A stretch of 64,000 bases of DNA from Petroclostridium sp. X23 (GTDB taxonomy: Bacteria > Bacillota > Clostridia > SK-Y3). Made by a program: the position numbers and the translations under genes. Positions 60,249 to 64,000 of the stretch are shown here, one piece after another. A model generated the notes under the pieces. The model was not told the DNA's origin and did no database searches. It saw nothing but the letters and a program-made list of their open reading frames with translations. Within the stretch, counting starts at the first letter, position 1, and each line of letters begins with the position of its first letter. The DNA lies in contig NZ_CP124862.1 of the NCBI RefSeq assembly GCF_030013905.1, positions 1 through 64,000 on the forward strand. Direction: 5' to 3'.

Positions 60249-63200
60249 ATGGGAGCAATTGTGAGGACAAAAAAGTACGAAGTATTAAGACGAATGATTA
60301 TTATGGTCTTAATAATATGTATGCTACTTCCACAAACGTTGGTTTTTGCATCGGATCAGGAAGCGCAAGATCTGGAACAGCTTAGCATACCGGAAGAAAT
60401 CTTAGAAAATGACCTGTTTTATATAGCCACTGCATCACAGGTATTGAATGAGGGTGAAGGCGGGAAGTATTTATTAAAAATCGGAAGGGGCGGACAGGCC
60501 TTAGACGATGCCAATGTACAGGTTAAAATTACAGACATTACTGCAAAATACGCAAAGGATTATAGGATAAATTTAAAAGGTGCTTCACTTATTGGGGGCG
60601 ATAGGGTTAAGAATCCGGAGGAAAACCAGTCCATGCTGGAGATGATCAGCGGGGCAGAGGATTTAAGAGAGACATCTGCGGACCCTGATGAAGAAATGGT
60701 GGAGGAAATGCTTGAGGCGGCAGGGAATGATGAAGAATCTGTTTTTTCAGCCGTATATGGTAAGCAGGAGGAAGAGATTATCCTAACAGCAGAAACAACG
60801 CCCGATGCAATCGAATCAGATTCACAGGATGCAACTGTACCGGAAGCGGTATATTCTGCTGTATATGAGCAAGGGGCGATAGATCCTCTTTTAAGAGGAA
60901 AAGAGATGTTTACCGGCATTAAATCGGATAGAAAGCCCATGTCTGCGAAACAGGATATGCTTGACGGGATGGGTGAGCTTGCGAACTATTTAACAGGCAA
61001 TCTCGTGGGAGCGACATTGAATGTACCTTTCAAGGCCGGTCAAAAAGAAAGATATTTAGAGATCGAAGTACTGGACAACAAGGTTTCCGATGGGCAGAGA
61101 ATTTTTGCCGTTGTCCTTGGGGCAGCGTCCGAAGGGATGAGTAACAGTTCGCTGTCCAGCGCTATGTTTACGATAGAGGATGATGAGCCAAAAGTATTAT
61201 CGCAAGTGTATTTTGATCAGGAAATGATCTATGCGGAAGAGGACCTGGCGGTGGTTGAAATTTACCGTGAAGGCTCTCTTAACTCCATTGCCTCGATACA
61301 TATGAAAACCGTTGCGGTTGATGCTGTTGCCGGAAGAGATTATTCGCCGGTTGATGCGGATGTTATTTTCCCCATCGGTATAGAAAAACGGACGCTTGAG
61401 ATTCCTGTCAACAGTAAATATATTAATGATATGGCGCAATTCAAGCTGGTGTTGGAAGATGCGAAGCAATGTGTGATCAATGGGAATGGAGAAGCGGTTG
61501 TAAATATTGAAAAAGGAAAGATATCCCGTATTGCACTGCGGGCGGCATCCGATAGTACTGATTCTAACACAACCGGATCCGATGTTACGAAAGCGGCTGA
61601 CCTTGATTTGACGACCATGTATGCAGAGAGCAATTCGAGTAATTTTGGAGGAATCAATAAGTACAATGGGGATAAATACAGTATAGGCTGGTCATATGAT
61701 AGTTTTTGGGATGGCACATGGACCGGAAGGTCAAAAGCCAGGATCAATCTTATGGATCAGAATACAATAGATGCGATACAAGCTTGGGGTAACAGTATCT
61801 CCTATGATCCTGTGTTTCTTGCAGATGGGTATTTAGATGGAAGGAATGACTGGGACGGCGTAGAAATCGAGTGGGAGCAAAATTCGAGTAAGCCTGCTTT
61901 TGTTGCAGCCAGGGTCAGAGCAATTGATAATGCAGGAGATAAAACATCGCTCTATGATACGGAAGATGAGCGGTGGGGGAAAAAGACAGATACACTTTAC
62001 TTCGGACAAGAAAAGGTAATCATGCTGGAAGTGGAAAACGAAAAACGTCGTAAAGGAAATCATGCTACGGCAAATATATACAGAATTACACCTATCAAAA
62101 GAAAATTCGACGTTCATTTTAAGGCGGCGGCTCCTCTTACCTATGATGACGGAAATGGAAATAAAATTCCTATTCCCGAGTATACGGCTGCAGAGCTGAA
62201 AGGTGCGAATGACAGCGGGATCGTTGCAAAATATGCCGATGAGCAGTTTTCCATCGCTGTAAAAAATACCGCGAAGGCAAGACTAAAAGAGATTAGAATC
62301 GTAACCGATGATAATTCAAAGGTTATATATACTGCCAGACCTGGTCAGACTGTTGTAAATATTAAAATAGACAATCTGTTTTTGCAGAAGTATAAAGACG
62401 TTATTTCATATAATGATGTATCAGGGGTGACGGGGTCAAAGAAAGGCAGTTTCACTGTACAACCGGTTTTCGAATATATTAATGCGGATGTACGGATATT
62501 TAAAGCGCAAGAAGGATATGTTGACAAGTTTAATCCATCTTCCGGTCGTCAATATGTGGATAAAGTTTATCATTTGGGAGATAAGCTGAAGCTTAAATTA
62601 ATGCCTTTCTCACCGGAGGATTACAGGGCGGCAAGTGTCAGGTATAAAACAAAGGAAAATAAGAATCAGAACAAAGAGGTCAGCGGCACGTACGATGTGA
62701 CATCGGGAGATACCTATATTTATCCGATCAATACTCCTGTTGTGCAATTAACACCGGTCTTCCAGAAAAAAGACAATAAGATTGTGGTACGCATCAATAA
62801 AAACGATATCAGCAAATATTTTACTGCGAACAGCGGAGTGTTGAATTATAAGAATAGAACAGATGGCGGAAGTTACTGGCAGTATGTGATTGATACCAAT
62901 CCTAAATTTCAGAGCAATTACGTGCTGACAATACAACCTAAGAGCAGTCAATATGTTCCGACCTGGAAAGAAGCAAAAAATGATACTGTGTACAACGGTA
63001 ATATTTTCTATTTTTCTGCAAAGACCCTTACCAGTGAAAATATTATATGGCTGAGTGCGGAGGATGCCACAAAAGTTAAAGCAGGCTATTTTTCTTTGAA
63101 CGGCATAGCCTATCATAATAATACTTCCATTAGAAACAAATATGGGGCGCAACCCTATCTTCCGGCCGAAGGGGCGGCGATTGCAAGCTGTGGAAATATG

Positions 63201-64000
63201 GCACTGGTCGGTGCCGACGGGAAGTTTGAACTCTCTCCATTTCGCGGCGTCTATGGCGGGACGGTAAGATACCTTGTTGCGAGTGATGGCAGAGAGGGAC
63301 TGAGAGAGTACACGTTGCCAACAAGAGAAGGGACAAAAAAGGAATTTACCACCACCATCTTTGACCCGGAGACAAATCAAACTAAGACACAGAAAGTACA
63401 AGCTGAAACAGTAAATCTTTCAGAGGTGGTTTTACCTAGTGATGGTACGGATATCCCGGAATTTACATCGGTTAGCGTATATTCGGGAAATGTACCTATA
63501 GCAGATTACGATAATGCGGTTACCATTAATGAAAAAACAGTAAATTATGTAGTAGATATAGATGCAAAAGGAAAAGAAATTGCCGGCGTAGACTTTATCG
63601 TACTGGATAAGGATAATAAGAAGAAGTTCACAAAGCAGGGAGTACGTCTCTATTCGGGTACAAACAGGTTCGGTTGTATGTCCATGCTGACAACGGCGGG
63701 CGATGAAGGCTATGCCCCGGGAGATAAGCTGTTCGTGCAGATGGAGATTAATACACCTCCGGTCTCAGCAGCAGAAGGTGCCGGGCAGTTTACCACAACA
63801 AAGCTTATGGCAAAGGATACGGGACTTGTGTTTGTGTCCGATACATATAAAGAGCCGGTTACGCAGAACTTTACAGTACCGACAAATGCTTCATTTATTG
63901 ATCTGCCGCTCATCGGAAGCTTCAACGCCGCATTTGCATTTAGTAATGTAATGTTTAGCATTACACAAAAGCCGAATAATTTAATCGAAATGAGATTTGG
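60249..64000 (+). CDS. large secreted Calx-beta repeat protein (3'-incomplete)
   Basis: At least 1250 residues, open at the window edge. A signal peptide is encoded at the start (RRMIIMVLIICMLLPQTLVFA). A Calx-beta-like module occupies about residues 315-420 (VYFDQEMIYAEEDLAVVEIYREG ... AGRDYSPVDADVIFPIG), preceded by a second partial one near residues 65-110 and 250-315. The region around 420-500 is Ser/Thr/Asn-rich. Such proteins are Ca2+-binding adhesins or surface assembly factors. No LPxTG or S-layer motif is seen before the end of the window. Confidence 0.82.
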   Translation, partial: MGAIVRTKKYEVLRRMIIMVLIICMLLPQTLVFASDQEAQDLEQLSIPEEILENDLFYIATASQVLNEGEGGKYLLKIGRGGQALDDANVQVKITDITAKYAKDYRINLKGASLIGGDRVKNPEENQSMLEMISGAEDLRETSADPDEEMVEEMLEAAGNDEESVFSAVYGKQEEEIILTAETTPDAIESDSQDATVPEAVYSAVYEQGAIDPLLRGKEMFTGIKSDRKPMSAKQDMLDGMGELANYLTGNLVGATLNVPFKAGQKERYLEIEVLDNKVSDGQRIFAVVLGAASEGMSNSSLSSAMFTIEDDEPKVLSQVYFDQEMIYAEEDLAVVEIYREGSLNSIASIHMKTVAVDAVAGRDYSPVDADVIFPIGIEKRTLEIPVNSKYINDMAQFKLVLEDAKQCVINGNGEAVVNIEKGKISRIALRAASDSTDSNTTGSDVTKAADLDLTTMYAESNSSNFGGINKYNGDKYSIGWSYDSFWDGTWTGRSKARINLMDQNTIDAIQAWGNSISYDPVFLADGYLDGRNDWDGVEIEWEQNSSKPAFVAARVRAIDNAGDKTSLYDTEDERWGKKTDTLYFGQEKVIMLEVENEKRRKGNHATANIYRITPIKRKFDVHFKAAAPLTYDDGNGNKIPIPEYTAAELKGANDSGIVAKYADEQFSIAVKNTAKARLKEIRIVTDDNSKVIYTARPGQTVVNIKIDNLFLQKYKDVISYNDVSGVTGSKKGSFTVQPVFEYINADVRIFKAQEGYVDKFNPSSGRQYVDKVYHLGDKLKLKLMPFSPEDYRAASVRYKTKENKNQNKEVSGTYDVTSGDTYIYPINTPVVQLTPVFQKKDNKIVVRINKNDISKYFTANSGVLNYKNRTDGGSYWQYVIDTNPKFQSNYVLTIQPKSSQYVPTWKEAKNDTVYNGNIFYFSAKTLTSENIIWLSAEDATKVKAGYFSLNGIAYHNNTSIRNKYGAQPYLPAEGAAIASCGNMALVGADGKFELSPFRGVYGGTVRYLVASDGREGLREYTLPTREGTKKEFTTTIFDPETNQTKTQKVQAETVNLSEVVLPSDGTDIPEFTSVSVYSGNVPIADYDNAVTINEKTVNYVVDIDAKGKEIAGVDFIVLDKDNKKKFTKQGVRLYSGTNRFGCMSMLTTAGDEGYAPGDKLFVQMEINTPPVSAAEGAGQFTTTKLMAKDTGLVFVSDTYKEPVTQNFTVPTNASFIDLPLIGSFNAAFAFSNVMFSITQKPNNLIEMRF

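Overview
The window comes from a low-GC, anaerobic, endospore-forming member of the Clostridia. Evidence: a Spo0A-type regulator with Spo0A boxes, the spore cortex-lytic enzyme SleB, T-box leaders before tyrS and thrS, a trimeric NADH-linked [FeFe] hydrogenase operon with Rex-like operators, an agr-type peptide signalling locus, frequent TTG/GTG starts and strong GGAGG ribosome binding sites. Nothing identifies a species, so none is named.

Bases 1-7205 look like an acquired island. They hold an unknown gene paired with an XRE-ImmA/IrrE metalloprotease regulator behind a promoter bracketed by an inverted repeat, a tyrosine recombinase behind a LexA-like box, a second-copy-type Spo0A, and an agr cluster (kinase-less AgrC-like membrane protein, a 42-aa AgrD, AgrB, and four small proteins between and after them). 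The island ends inside a host gene: the two-P-loop ATPase at 7206-8192 has lost its first ~45 residues.

From 8.2 to 25 kb the content is housekeeping and metabolism: a split transketolase, a flavoprotein, a cytoplasmic sialidase with an MFS transporter, T-box/tyrS, a polyferredoxin with an exported partner, and a complete glutamyl-tRNA to siroheme operon (hemA, siroheme dehydrogenase, hemC, cobA-hemD fusion, hemB, hemL). From 25.1 to 33.8 kb lies a hydrogenase region: two DRTGG proteins, an RsbW-like ATPase, a divergent H-cluster protein and a PHP phosphoesterase, followed by hydC, an ATPase, a thioredoxin-like ferredoxin, hydB and hydA.

The 1.25-kb gap after hydA carries two strong GC-rich hairpins, a tandem duplication that looks like two small RNA genes with sigma-G-like promoters and separate terminators, and the thrS T-box. 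Then come thrS, sleB, a LacI regulator with palindromic operators, and a uronate-type catabolic operon (TRAP transporter DctPQM, KdgF-like cupin, KdgK, HpcH/HpaI aldolase).

From 44.7 kb to the end are tRNA-Lys(CTT), RsmF, an intracellular subtilase, YebC, a c-di-GMP-I riboswitch directly upstream of a diguanylate cyclase, a lipid kinase, thymidine kinase, tRNA-Arg(CCG), a nucleotidyltransferase/partner pair, an orphan hydrogenase-like fragment, a five-gene nickel/peptide ABC transporter behind a Spo0A box and terminated leader RNA, and the first 1250 codons of a secreted Calx-beta protein cut by the window edge.

Strongest leads: the twin small RNAs (34150-34667), the agr/Spo0A island (3381-7080), the Spo0A-box leader RNA (54571-54750), and the paired Rex-like sites (28735-28773). 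All functional statements are from reading the sequence; no searches were run.
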